A stretch of DNA of 64,000 bases from Zunongwangia profunda SM-A87 (GTDB lineage Bacteria > Bacteroidota > Bacteroidia > Flavobacteriales > Flavobacteriaceae). The position numbers were made by a program, and so were the translations under genes. The stretch covers positions 3,828,501 through 3,892,500 of the forward strand of contig NC_014041.1 in NCBI RefSeq assembly GCF_000023465.1, given 5' to 3'. This document shows positions 47,865 through 56,850 of this stretch, one piece after another; position 1 is the first letter of the stretch, and every line of letters starts with the position of its first letter. Below the pieces are notes generated by a model that saw only the letters and a list, made by a program, of their open reading frames with translations, made no database searches and was not told the origin of the DNA.

Positions 47865-48479
47865 ATGAAGGACACTTACAAAACCATAACCAAAGCCTCA
47901 GAAGAAGTATTATTTAAAGACCGAAACTCAAAGTTTTTTGGTTATGCCTTTCCTGTCAAAAATGAAGAGGAGGCTAATCTGTATCTGGAAGAATTAAAGT
48001 CTAAACATCACAAAGCAAGGCACTGGTGTTATGCCTGGCAAACAGGGAAGGAAGAACAGGATATTTATTATCGTGCTAATGACGATGGCGAACCATCCAA
48101 CTCGGCAGGGATGCCAATTTACGGGCAAATACAGTCTTTTGAAGTAACGAATGTACTTATTGTTGTGGTTCGTTATTTTGGTGGCGTAAAATTAGGTGTT
48201 GGCGGACTTATAAATGCTTACAAAACTGCCGCCCAAATGGCGCTGGAAAACTCAAATATCGTAGAACGTACAATTGACGAAGTTTTTGAAGTTTCTTTTG
48301 ATTATCCTGAAATGAATATCGTAATGCGGCTCATCAAAGAATATAACCTAAATATTGTTGAACAAAAACTGGAATTAGATTGCAAAATCTATCTATCAGT
48401 CCGTAAAAAAGAAGCCGAAGCGATATTTGATAAATTCAATACTACTTATAAAGTAGGAATAAAAAGAGTAGACAGTTAA
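47865..48479 (+). CDS. YigZ/IMPACT family protein
   Basis: 204 residues. The UPF0029/IMPACT N-terminal domain (about 1-130) has RHWCYAWQTGKE, DDGEPSNSAGMPI and VVVRYFGGVKLGVGGLINAYK, the signature block. A C-terminal DUF1949 domain follows (about 140-204). The molecular role in bacteria is not settled. It is the last gene of the ribD-HAD-yigZ run, 34 bases after the HAD gene. Confidence 0.93.
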   Translation: MKDTYKTITKASEEVLFKDRNSKFFGYAFPVKNEEEANLYLEELKSKHHKARHWCYAWQTGKEEQDIYYRANDDGEPSNSAGMPIYGQIQSFEVTNVLIVVVRYFGGVKLGVGGLINAYKTAAQMALENSNIVERTIDEVFEVSFDYPEMNIVMRLIKEYNLNIVEQKLELDCKIYLSVRKKEAEAIFDKFNTTYKVGIKRVDS

Positions 48480-48661
48480 CAAATTCAGTAGTCAGTATCC
48501 AGTATAATAAGCTATAATTTGTTTTTGCAATCCAAATTCAGAATAAAAAATCTTTACTTAAATATTAAATAGTCAACATCATCTTGACTCCTGATACTTG
48601 AATCTTGATTCCAATCTTATTCAAAATTCAAAATTCAAAATAATTGTCTATTCTCTATTTT
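48480..48661. other. Intergenic region with degenerate word-like sequence
   Basis: No gene. It contains repeated near-identical phrases (CTTGACTCCTGATACTTGAATCTTGATTCC, TCAAAATTCAAAATTCAAAATAA) and the string CTATTCTCTATTTTCTAA also found near 45650. Confidence 0.5.
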
Positions 48662-49054
48662 CTAAAGCTTCTCCAAAACATAATCCGGGCATCGTATGGG
48701 GCGCCTAGTTTTTGCATCCATAAAAACTAAAACGGTGTTGGCAGTTGTTAACAATTCCCCGTCCTGATTATAAATTTTATAATCAAAAATTATTTTTACA
48801 TCCGGTCTCTGTCTAAGACTGGTAAAAATCTTTAATTGGTCGTCAAAAAAAGCCGATTTCTTAAACTTAAAATTCATTTCATAAACTGGTAGCATAATAC
48901 CGTTTTTTTCCATACTTTTATAGGAAATACCAATTTTTTCAAGCCAGTCAATTCGCGCAATTTCCAGATACTGAGCATAATTACCATGATGCACAACACC
49001 CATTTGGTCTGTTTCTGCATATCGTACTTTTAGTATAGATAAATGGTCTTTCAT
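48662..49054 (-). CDS. Acyl-CoA thioesterase, YbgC/4HBT hot-dog family
   Basis: 130 residues of single hot-dog fold. The family signature is RYAETDQMGVVHHGNYAQYLEIAR (about 10-33) with the catalytic Asp in YAETDQMG. It hydrolyses short or medium acyl-CoA thioesters, and in many bacteria is linked to the Tol-Pal system, but no tol genes are near. Single gene, convergent with yigZ and divergent from dnaA. Confidence 0.92.
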   Translation of the reverse strand: MKDHLSILKVRYAETDQMGVVHHGNYAQYLEIARIDWLEKIGISYKSMEKNGIMLPVYEMNFKFKKSAFFDDQLKIFTSLRQRPDVKIIFDYKIYNQDGELLTTANTVLVFMDAKTRRPIRCPDYVLEKL

Positions 49055-49259
49055 TGGCGAATTTTAAAACTTGAAAAAAATAAATTTTGAGATTTGAGTC
49101 ATTATAAGTATGAGTAAAATATTCCAAAAATTCAATACCAAATGGGTTTTTTTTTTACATATTTTGTTCACATCTTTGTGCCCCTCCTTTTAAACAGGAG
49201 CACTCTTATCAGGAGTAAATTCAAACATTATAATAACCCTAAATAACGCCACACTTAGC

Positions 49260-50687
49260 ATGTCGAAAACTGCGCAATCAGTTTGGAATAGCTGTCTAGC
49301 TTTTATAAAAGATAACATTTCGCCGCAGGCCTATAAAACCTGGTTCGAGCCTATACAAGCAGTAAAACTTACCGATTGTGCATTAAGTATACAGGTACCG
49401 TCTAAGTTTTTCTATGAGTGGCTTGAAGAGCATTATGTTAAGCTTTTAAAAGTTAGCTTAACAAGAGAGCTTGGTGAAAAAGCAAAATTGGTGTACGTTA
49501 TCAAAATGGAAAACACCTACGGTAATAAATTACCTTTTACCGAAAAAATTCCTAGTACACAACGAGCTAATATGACCTCACAGGAAGTGGATGTTCCTGT
49601 AAAGAATAAAAACCCGGAATTAAAAAATCCATTTGTCATCCCGGGCATTAGAAATGTAAAAATTGAATCACAATTAAACCCGAGTTATAACTTCGAAAAT
49701 TTCCTTGAAGGTGAGTCCAATCGTCTGGCAAGATCTGCTGGTTTGGCCGTTGCTAATAAACCTGGAGGAACATCTTTTAATCCGCTTCTTATTTTTGGAG
49801 GCGTTGGTCTTGGAAAAACCCATTTAGCGCATGCCATTGGAGTTGAAATTAAAGACAAATACCCAGAGAAAACCGTCCTTTATATTTCTGCGGAAAAATT
49901 TACGCAACAATATATCGAATCTGTTAAAAAAAATAATAGAAATGACTTTATTCACTTCTATCAAATTATCGATGTTTTAATTGTAGATGACATTCAATTA
50001 CTATCGGGTAAAGCAGGAACGCAGGATGTATTTTTCCACATATTCAACCATTTACATCAAAACGGAAAGCAGGTAATCCTTACCAGTGATAAGGCCCCTG
50101 TAGATATGCAGGATATTGAACAACGCTTGCTTTCTCGATTTAAATGGGGACTTTCAGCTGAATTGCAACATCCAGATTTTGAAACCCGCGTTTCTATCAT
50201 TAAGAACAAACTTTATCGAGATGGTGTGGAAATGCCGGAAGAGATTGTTGAATTTTTAGCGAATAATATTAAAGCGAATATTCGCGAATTAGAAGGAGCT
50301 ATTATTTCTTTAATCGCTCATTCTTCTTTCAATAAAAAAGATGTAACCTTAGAACTTGCGAAAAAAATCGTAGATAATTACGTTAAAAATACCAAGCGAG
50401 AGGTAAGCATAGATTACATTCAAAAAGTAGTAAGTGATTACTTCCAGATGGATGTGGAAACTTTGCAATCTAAAACAAGAAAGCGCCACATTGTACAGGC
50501 CAGGCAACTGGCAATGTTTTTTGCTAAAAAATTCACCAAAGCTTCTTTGGCCAGTATTGGTTCGCAAATAGGAAGCCGTGATCACGCAACGGTTTTACAC
50601 GCTTGCAAAACAGTAGACAATCTTGCTTCTACAGATAAACAATTCAAGAAATTTGTAGAAGATCTCAATAAAAAATTAACGATTTAA
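49260..50687 (+). CDS. dnaA: Chromosomal replication initiator DnaA
   Basis: 475 residues. Domain I (about 1-75, VWNSCLAFIKDNISPQAYKTWFEP), a linker, the AAA+ domain with Walker A FGGVGLGKTH (about 175-184) and Walker B LIVDDIQLLSG, and domain IV (about 375-475) with the DnaA signature GSQIGSRDHATVLHACKTV. All parts are normal. I see no cluster of TTATCCACA boxes in the flanks, so oriC is not placed here. A terminator follows. Confidence 0.97.
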   Translation: MSKTAQSVWNSCLAFIKDNISPQAYKTWFEPIQAVKLTDCALSIQVPSKFFYEWLEEHYVKLLKVSLTRELGEKAKLVYVIKMENTYGNKLPFTEKIPSTQRANMTSQEVDVPVKNKNPELKNPFVIPGIRNVKIESQLNPSYNFENFLEGESNRLARSAGLAVANKPGGTSFNPLLIFGGVGLGKTHLAHAIGVEIKDKYPEKTVLYISAEKFTQQYIESVKKNNRNDFIHFYQIIDVLIVDDIQLLSGKAGTQDVFFHIFNHLHQNGKQVILTSDKAPVDMQDIEQRLLSRFKWGLSAELQHPDFETRVSIIKNKLYRDGVEMPEEIVEFLANNIKANIRELEGAIISLIAHSSFNKKDVTLELAKKIVDNYVKNTKREVSIDYIQKVVSDYFQMDVETLQSKTRKRHIVQARQLAMFFAKKFTKASLASIGSQIGSRDHATVLHACKTVDNLASTDKQFKKFVEDLNKKLTI

Positions 50688-50692
50688 GTTTC

Positions 50693-50720
50693 AAAAAAGC
50701 TCTTTAAAAAGAGCTTTTTT
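50693..50720 (+). terminator. Terminator after dnaA
   Basis: AAAAAAGCTCTTT pairs with AAGAGCTTTTTT around a very short loop and ends in T. Confidence 0.8.
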
Positions 50721-50742
50721 GCTTTAAAATAGCTACTAAACT

Positions 50743-51213
50743 ATGGAAAAGAAAAAAATCCTAATGGTTTGCCTGGGTAACATTTGTCGCTCTCCACTTG
50801 CAGAAGGAGTGCTAAAGGCAAAAGTAAATGCAAACGAAGTTTATGTAGATTCTGCCGGTACCAGCAACTATCATATTGATGATCTGCCCGATCGCCGATC
50901 TATCGCTACTGCCAAAAAGCATAATCTAGACATAACCGACCAGCGTGGTCGACAACTTACTAAACAGGATTTAAAAGATTTTGACCATATTTTTGTAATG
51001 GATAATTCAAATTTTCGTGATGCTATTGCTTTAGCTGATTCTGAAGAGGAAAAAGCAAAAATAAAACTCATTTTAAACGAGATTTTCCCCGGCGAAAATG
51101 TAGATGTTCCCGATCCTTATTATGGTGGTGATCAGGGCTTCGAAAATGTGTATCAAATGCTGGACGAAGCTACAGTGAAAATCGTTGAAAAAATAAAAAA
51201 CGGAACTTACTAA
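50743..51213 (+). CDS. Low-molecular-weight protein-tyrosine phosphatase
   Basis: 156 residues. The P-loop is CLGNICRS (about 10-17), Cys being the nucleophile. The general acid Asp is in VPDPYYGGDQGF (about 124-135). The length is standard. It removes phosphate from tyrosine residues of proteins. Its stop codon shares one base with the ATG of the next gene. Confidence 0.94.
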   Translation: MEKKKILMVCLGNICRSPLAEGVLKAKVNANEVYVDSAGTSNYHIDDLPDRRSIATAKKHNLDITDQRGRQLTKQDLKDFDHIFVMDNSNFRDAIALADSEEEKAKIKLILNEIFPGENVDVPDPYYGGDQGFENVYQMLDEATVKIVEKIKNGTY

Positions 51214-51938
51214 TGGGACAAAACTTTTCATTTTCGGGAAAACTTTATTTAATTCCAACAACACTTGGTGAATCTAACCCCATAGATGTTTTGCCCTTAA
51301 CGGTAAAAAAACACGTAGAGCGAATAGATCATTACATTGCTGAAAATGAAAAAACCGCCCGTAGAGCAATAAAAAAACTTGTTCCGCAGAAAAAACAACA
51401 AATTTTAAAGTTTAAAACGCTAAATAAATTTACGGAAATCACCGAAATCCCAAACTTTCTGGATGCCTGCAAAGAAGGTTTTGATATGGGACTTATTAGT
51501 GAAGCTGGTGTGCCCGGTGTTGCCGATCCAGGTGCCGAAATTGTAAAGTTAGCGCATCAAAATGGAATACAGGTAGTCCCTTTAGTTGGTCCTTCTTCTA
51601 TATTACTAGCCATGATGGGCAGCGGTATGAATGGTCAGTCATTTAGTTTTAATGGCTACCTGCCTATCGATAAAAAAGAAAAGAAACAGGAGTTAAAAAA
51701 CCTTGAGCGCATTTCTTCCGAAAAAAATATGGCCCAGGTTTTTATTGAAACACCGTACCGTAATAACAAACTTCTAGAGGATCTTCTCCAAATCTTACAT
51801 CCAACCACACGGTTGTGCATTGCCTGCGATCTTACGCTACCCACAGAGTTTATCCTTAGCTTATCTATTAATGAATGGAAACAAAAAAAGGTAGATCTTC
51901 ATAAAAGACCTACCATTTTTGTACTTCAAAAAGACTGA
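51213..51938 (+). CDS. RsmI-like tetrapyrrole-methylase-fold methyltransferase
   Basis: 241 residues. The SAM-dependent tetrapyrrole methylase fold has GLISEAGVPGVADPGAEIV (about 90-108, the GVPxxxDPG block), VVPLVGPSSILLAMMGSG and FNGYLPIDKKEK. It belongs to the RsmI superfamily, which methylates 16S rRNA C1402. The N-terminus is diverged (LYLIPTTLGESNPIDVLPL), and bacteria of this group often hold both a true RsmI and a paralogue like this one. The exact substrate is uncertain. Confidence 0.88.
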   Translation: MGQNFSFSGKLYLIPTTLGESNPIDVLPLTVKKHVERIDHYIAENEKTARRAIKKLVPQKKQQILKFKTLNKFTEITEIPNFLDACKEGFDMGLISEAGVPGVADPGAEIVKLAHQNGIQVVPLVGPSSILLAMMGSGMNGQSFSFNGYLPIDKKEKKQELKNLERISSEKNMAQVFIETPYRNNKLLEDLLQILHPTTRLCIACDLTLPTEFILSLSINEWKQKKVDLHKRPTIFVLQKD

Positions 51939-51947
51939 TTCCTAAAA

Positions 51948-52625
51948 TCAGGAATTAACAGCTTCTATTTTTGATAAATCTACTCTTGGATTTTTAACGG
52001 GTTGGATAAACGATGTATCATAACCTGCAAAACGCTTCATATAGTATTTAATACTGGTTCCAAATGCGTCGTTAAACATTTGCCCACCATAACTTCTTAA
52101 ATACTTTTTCACGCTACCAGGCCCAGCAAGATGTGCCGCTGCCAGTATTCCAGATTCTGTAACTTCCACCCCGTTTATTTTTTTACCCACGAAGCGCTTA
52201 ATGTCACGAATAAGGATCCATTTGTTACGAGAAGCATTAGTATAAAAAGTTGCTTCCTGAAGTTCTGGATTATTAAGAAATTCCTGGGTATCGTAAACGC
52301 CTAATAAATTAAGGGTTCCTTTACCAAACTGGTATTTTCCCATATATCCATACTCATTGATGCTCTTGTAGTCTCCACGTGATTCTTTAAAACCAATAGC
52401 TTCTTTAAACCCTGTGTAAGACTTCCCTAGTCTTGGAAGGGCTTTTAAAGCCACTTCTGAAGTTTTTAACGGTAACGTATCTGGCGATACCGTATAATCT
52501 AATTCAAGATTTGGAGTAGTAAAACCTTCAATCTCTAAATCTGCTGCCTTCTTGGTGCTGAAACTAAAAAATACAGATCCAGCAAGAACTGGCAGCCAGG
52601 AAAGTTTAACAATTTTCTTACTCAT
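51948..52625 (-). CDS. Secreted lysozyme-like (lytic transglycosylase-like) protein
   Basis: 225 residues with an N-terminal signal-like helix (VKLSWLPVLAGSVFFSFS). The fold clues are GFKEAIGFKESRGDYKSINEYGYMGKYQFG (about 72-101), where the Glu of KESRGDY is in the place of the SLT catalytic Glu and YGYMGKYQFG matches the second motif. LAAAHLAGPGSVKKYLRSYGG is also typical of lysozyme-like domains. A role in cutting peptidoglycan is likely but inferred. Single gene, convergent with the methyltransferase. Confidence 0.75.
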   Translation of the reverse strand: MSKKIVKLSWLPVLAGSVFFSFSTKKAADLEIEGFTTPNLELDYTVSPDTLPLKTSEVALKALPRLGKSYTGFKEAIGFKESRGDYKSINEYGYMGKYQFGKGTLNLLGVYDTQEFLNNPELQEATFYTNASRNKWILIRDIKRFVGKKINGVEVTESGILAAAHLAGPGSVKKYLRSYGGQMFNDAFGTSIKYYMKRFAGYDTSFIQPVKNPRVDLSKIEAVNS

Positions 52626-52837
52626 TACATTTTTTTTCTGAAGAGCTTGTTAAATCAATATTTATTGCTATCTTTATAAAATTGATCTCTCTTCAAATTT
52701 GCGAGGGCAAATGTACAACAAATTTTAATAATCTGAATAACAGAGTGTTAAACCTTTCACAAAGAGACTCCTATCGTTAACAAAACACCAACACGCATAA
52801 TATCAACAAGTTAGACTTTCCTTAATTCTGGAAGTTT

Positions 52838-53881
52838 CTACCTTTTTATCCCCTTTTTATTAATCCACCGTATATATTCCTGCTTGTTACGGTTGTGCTG
52901 GGCAAGGGTCTTCGCGAATTTATGATAACCAAAATTTTCAACATTGGCTACAAAATAGAAATAGTCATGGTCCTCGTAATTTAATACCGCTTCGATTGAA
53001 GAAATATCGGGCATACTAATGGGACCCGGCGGAATTGTAGCATATTTATAAGTATTATAAGGAGAATCCAGCTCTAAATCTTTATAAAGAACCCTTTTTA
53101 TGATCGTATCAAAGTTTTGAGTTTTTTCTTTGATCGCATAAATTACCGTAGGATCAGCATCTAGTTTCCAACCGTTTTTATAACGATTCATATATACTCC
53201 AGCTACTCTTGGACGTTCGTCTACCTTTGCTGTTTCTTTCTGGACGATAGAAGCCATTGTAATGACCTGTGCGGGTGTTAAACCAATTTCTTCTGCTCTT
53301 TGCAATCTTGTGTCTGTCCAAAAACGATCGTATTCCTTTTTCATACGACTTCTAAACTCTTCAGCCGATGTATTCCAGAAGAATTCATATTTATTGGGAA
53401 TATACATTCCCAAAGCAGTAGCATCATCAAAACTGTTGTCAGCAAGAAAATCCTTGCTTTGCATTGCTTCTAATAAACTAAGACTGTCTGCTTCAATTTG
53501 AGCTGCCACACGTCCCGCCAAATCCTCAATGCGCTCCTGATTATTGAAAGTCACATTTACAGGCATATTTTGACTACGCAAAGCATTAATAATTTCGTTA
53601 TTATTCATTCCTTTTTTTAGAATAAACCTTCCTGCTTTTATATTATTGGGGTATTGCTTTTTTTCAGCAACTATATTAAAACTATTTAGGTCTTTAATAA
53701 GCGGTTTTAAACTATCAAGCACTGCTGGATAATCAGAATTTGTTGGGATCAAGACCACTTTCTGGTTCGAAGAAAAAGCAGTGTTTATTCCAAAAATGGT
53801 TTGATAAATATAATAACTAAATCCGCCTACAGCCACCAGTCCTAAAACTGCTATGGCTACTACTATTTTTTTAATGTACAT
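52838..53881 (-). CDS. mltG: Endolytic murein transglycosylase MltG
   Basis: 347 residues. One N-terminal membrane helix (about 5-28, IVVAIAVLGLVAVGGFSYYIYQ) precedes a LysM-like subdomain and the YceG domain. The catalytic Glu lies in MASIVQKETAKVDERP (about 210-225), and GVYMNRYKNGWKLDADPTVIYA follows as in the family. It cuts nascent glycan chains at the membrane. Its start overlaps the GNAT gene by 11 bases, in the run dapF-GNAT-mltG. Confidence 0.95.
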   Translation of the reverse strand: MYIKKIVVAIAVLGLVAVGGFSYYIYQTIFGINTAFSSNQKVVLIPTNSDYPAVLDSLKPLIKDLNSFNIVAEKKQYPNNIKAGRFILKKGMNNNEIINALRSQNMPVNVTFNNQERIEDLAGRVAAQIEADSLSLLEAMQSKDFLADNSFDDATALGMYIPNKYEFFWNTSAEEFRSRMKKEYDRFWTDTRLQRAEEIGLTPAQVITMASIVQKETAKVDERPRVAGVYMNRYKNGWKLDADPTVIYAIKEKTQNFDTIIKRVLYKDLELDSPYNTYKYATIPPGPISMPDISSIEAVLNYEDHDYFYFVANVENFGYHKFAKTLAQHNRNKQEYIRWINKKGIKR

Positions 53882-54404
53882 TATTGTTAATTAGTTGATA
53901 TAAATACTCGTCCTTAAAACGACCATTTACAAACGTCCATTCTTTTTTTAATCCCGCTTTTGTAAAACCTATATTTTCAAAAAGGCGTAAACTCCGCAAA
54001 TTATCCGCTGTTATGTTGGCATAAACCTGATGTAGGCCTAAATGCTTAAAACAATATTTGCAAACCAGTGATAAACTTTCAGCTCCAAAGCCTTTTTGTC
54101 GCTCTTCCGGATTTGCAATAAGAAGTCCGATCGCCGCCCGTCGATCTTTAGGTTCAAAATCAAAAATATCAATCAAACCAATAGGGCGATGGTCCAGATT
54201 ACAGATAACCAGTCGTAATTGTTTTACTTCATAAATATCAAGATGAGAATTTTCCAGATATTTTTTAAGTATGTATTTCGAAAAAGGAGCCTGGGTTGCA
54301 CTTACTTCCCAAAACTCCTCGTTATTCTCCAACTCATGAAGAAACTCGAGGTCTTCAGGTTCTAATGCTCTTAGATATAATTTTTCTCCTTTTAAGGTTA
54401 GCAT
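53871..54404 (-). CDS. GNAT family N-acetyltransferase (RimJ/RimL-like)
   Basis: 177 residues. Acetyltransferase_3 pattern: LYLRALEPEDLEFLHELENNEEFW at the start, EERQKGFGAESLSLVCKYCF (acetyl-CoA binding) and ANITADNLRSLRLFENIGFTKAG at the end. It probably acetylates protein N-termini or small substrates. It overlaps dapF by seven bases upstream and mltG by 11 bases downstream, so the three genes form one unit. Confidence 0.9.
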   Translation of the reverse strand: MLTLKGEKLYLRALEPEDLEFLHELENNEEFWEVSATQAPFSKYILKKYLENSHLDIYEVKQLRLVICNLDHRPIGLIDIFDFEPKDRRAAIGLLIANPEERQKGFGAESLSLVCKYCFKHLGLHQVYANITADNLRSLRLFENIGFTKAGLKKEWTFVNGRFKDEYLYQLINNNVH

Positions 54405-55189
54405 GCTATCTCTCCTTTAAAAACAAGCACAGCAGGTCCTTTAAGCCAGACATCGCTATAACTATCGCCATCGCTTTTAAAACTTACCGATAAATTACCA
54501 CCCGGAACCTGTAATTTCACCTCACTGGCTTTGGTACGATTACTATGATGTGCGGCAATAGCAACAGCAGTTACACCGGTGCCGCAAGCCAAAGTTTCAT
54601 CTTCTACTCCACGCTCATAAGTCCTTACGATAAAAGTATTCTCTTCATCCGTCTTTTCTACAAAGTTTACATTTGTCCCTTTTTCTTTATAATCGCTAGA
54701 ATAACGTATAGCCGCTCCCTCTTCTTTTACATCTAGATTTTTTACATCTTCAGTAAAGACAATATGATGTGGAGATCCGGTATCCAGAAAAGCTATATTT
54801 CCAGATTGGTATATATCAGAGACGTTTTGCATCTGTAAATTCACAACATTGTCCTTGTCTATAAAGGCTTTATGAGGACCATCAATAGCGGTAAATTTCG
54901 CCTGGGTTTCGATAATCCCAAGCATTTTTGCAAAAGCCACCAAACATCGACCTCCGTTACCGCACATACTGCTTTGATTACCATCTGCATTAAAATAAAC
55001 CATTTTAAAATCATCTCCTTCAACATCGGGATGTTCCAAAAGGATTAAGCCATCGGCCCCTATGCCAAATTTTCGGTCACAAAGCCTGTTGATCAGTTTG
55101 GTATCGTTTTTGGATACTACATTATTGCGATTATCAATCATTACAAAATCGTTACCTGTTCCCTGATATTTGAAAAACTGAAGTCCCAT
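54398..55189 (-). CDS. dapF: Diaminopimelate epimerase
   Basis: 263 residues. Both catalytic Cys regions are present: SSMCGNGGRCLVAFAK (about 74-90) and ETLACGTGVTAVAI (about 205-218). The N-terminus FFKYQGTGNDFVMIDNRNN is the standard start. It converts LL- to meso-diaminopimelate for peptidoglycan and lysine. First in the dapF-GNAT-mltG run, whose members all touch cell-wall synthesis apart from the GNAT. Confidence 0.96.
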   Translation of the reverse strand: MGLQFFKYQGTGNDFVMIDNRNNVVSKNDTKLINRLCDRKFGIGADGLILLEHPDVEGDDFKMVYFNADGNQSSMCGNGGRCLVAFAKMLGIIETQAKFTAIDGPHKAFIDKDNVVNLQMQNVSDIYQSGNIAFLDTGSPHHIVFTEDVKNLDVKEEGAAIRYSSDYKEKGTNVNFVEKTDEENTFIVRTYERGVEDETLACGTGVTAVAIAAHHSNRTKASEVKLQVPGGNLSVSFKSDGDSYSDVWLKGPAVLVFKGEIAC

Positions 55190-55327
55190 TATTTAGCAGA
55201 TTTTAAAAACGCAAATATACAATTTTAGAAGTGACTTCTGCGTTTTTAAGTATGAGCTGACAAACAGGAAAATAGAATATAATTAGTATAAATTAAAAGT
55301 TTAATAAATAAAATTTTTCAGAAGAAT

Positions 55328-56725
55328 ATGAGAAAATTAGCAAGTTTACTTATTGTTTCCATCCTGGGTGGAGCATTAACATTAGGTAGCTACAAGCTAT
55401 TTTTTGAAGAAGAAAATGTTTCCTTCTTGCAAGAAAAGCAAGATGCTACCCAAAGCCTTATTCAAGCAAATTATGATGCCAATCGTACCTATGGTACCAA
55501 TGTAGATTTTACTGCAGCTGCAGAGAAGACCGTACATGCTGTAGTTCATGTTAAAAATGTTGCGGTATACAGCGGCCCAAGAAGTTGGGCAGATGTAATG
55601 CAGGGAAAAACGGAGTCCAGCAAAGCCCTGCGCGGTACTGGATCTGGTGTAATTATCACCCCAGATGGCTACATTGTGACCAACAACCACGTAATCGATG
55701 GTGCTAACGAATTAGAGGTAACCTTAAATAACAACAAAACCTATAAGGCAAAAGTTATTGGTACCGATGCCATTTCAGACATTGCCTTAATTAAAGTGGA
55801 ACCGGAAGAAGACCTTGAATATATTCCTTTTGGAAACTCGAACAATACAAAAGTTGGGGAATGGGTATTAGCCGTTGGTAATCCTTTTAATTTAAAATCG
55901 ACTGTTACCGCTGGTATTATAAGCGCAAAATCCAGAAACTTGAATCCCAACGCAACAGGACAATCATTTATCCAGACCGATGCTGCAATTAATCCCGGAA
56001 ACAGCGGGGGTGCCCTTGTAAATATTAACGGTGAATTAATAGGAATTAACACGGCCATCACTTCTATGACGGGTAGTTATGTAGGATATGCATTTGCAGT
56101 ACCCTCTAATAATGCCAGAAAAATTGTAGAAGATATTATGGAATATGGGGATATCCAACAGGGAATTCTTGGTATTCGTGGAAGCGATTTCAACAGAACT
56201 CCAGAGCTTAGTGAAGAATATGGAACCACGCAGGGAGTTTATGTAAGTGAGGTAACTTCTGGAAGCGGAGCTGAAAAAGCCGGAATTAAAGCGAAAGATG
56301 TTATCAGAAAAATTGATAATATTAAGGTGAATAAATTCTCAGACCTTACTGGTTATATCAACACCAAACGGCCAAATGATACCGTAAATGTAACAGTATT
56401 AAGAAATGGTGTTGAAAAAGAAATCGCCGTAAAATTAACAAAACTTAGCGTTACGCAGCTCCCAATTGGTTTAGAAGTTACCAATGCTTCTAAAGACGAA
56501 TTGAAGTTTTACCAAACCGAAAATGGTGTAAAAATTAGTAAAACATTGAGCGATCAATATGCTGAAGAAGAATTTGTAGGAGCAATTATTACAGAGATTA
56601 ACGGCGATAAGATTTATGACATTCGCGATGCAGAAGAAGCTTTTAAATCTTTAGAAAGAGGACAGGGATTAACCATGACTTTTATAGATAAAACCGGCCA
56701 AAAGCAGCGTGTAATATTCAGATAG
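55328..56725 (+). CDS. HtrA/DegP-type serine protease
   Basis: 465 residues with a membrane anchor or signal at the N-terminus (LASLLIVSILGGALTLGSY). Catalytic triad: His in VTNNHVIDG (about 120), Asp in AISDIALIKV (about 150) and Ser in NPGNSGGALV (about 226). Two PDZ domains follow (about 275-370 and 385-465, the first with GVYVSEVTSGSGAEKAGIKAKDVI). It handles misfolded proteins in the periplasm. Single gene divergent from dapF; a terminator follows at 56751. Confidence 0.95.
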   Translation: MRKLASLLIVSILGGALTLGSYKLFFEEENVSFLQEKQDATQSLIQANYDANRTYGTNVDFTAAAEKTVHAVVHVKNVAVYSGPRSWADVMQGKTESSKALRGTGSGVIITPDGYIVTNNHVIDGANELEVTLNNNKTYKAKVIGTDAISDIALIKVEPEEDLEYIPFGNSNNTKVGEWVLAVGNPFNLKSTVTAGIISAKSRNLNPNATGQSFIQTDAAINPGNSGGALVNINGELIGINTAITSMTGSYVGYAFAVPSNNARKIVEDIMEYGDIQQGILGIRGSDFNRTPELSEEYGTTQGVYVSEVTSGSGAEKAGIKAKDVIRKIDNIKVNKFSDLTGYINTKRPNDTVNVTVLRNGVEKEIAVKLTKLSVTQLPIGLEVTNASKDELKFYQTENGVKISKTLSDQYAEEEFVGAIITEINGDKIYDIRDAEEAFKSLERGQGLTMTFIDKTGQKQRVIFR

Positions 56726-56750
56726 CCTGCAAACGTTAAAAATACACTTA

Positions 56751-56779
56751 AAACTCCTGTTAATCAGGAGTTTTTTTAT
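56751..56779 (+). terminator. Terminator after the HtrA-type gene
   Basis: AAACTCCTG and CAGGAGTTT flank a 5-base loop and end in a T-run. Confidence 0.85.
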
Positions 56780-56813
56780 TCCTTAATTATTTTACGAAAA
56801 CGTTTGAAATACA

Positions 56814-56821
56814 TACTTTTG
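56814..56821 (+). promoter_or_regulatory. -7 box upstream of GAPDH
   Basis: TACTTTTG fits TANNTTTG and lies 29 bases before the ATG. A correctly spaced TTG is not seen. Confidence 0.4.
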
Positions 56822-56850
56822 TATTAAATTTAACCACATATTTAAACAAA

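Noticed and set aside
49055..49259. Chromosome origin next to dnaA
   Set aside because: No cluster of TTATCCACA-type boxes or AT-rich unwinding pattern beyond the general AT-richness was seen, and in Bacteroidota oriC need not lie at dnaA.
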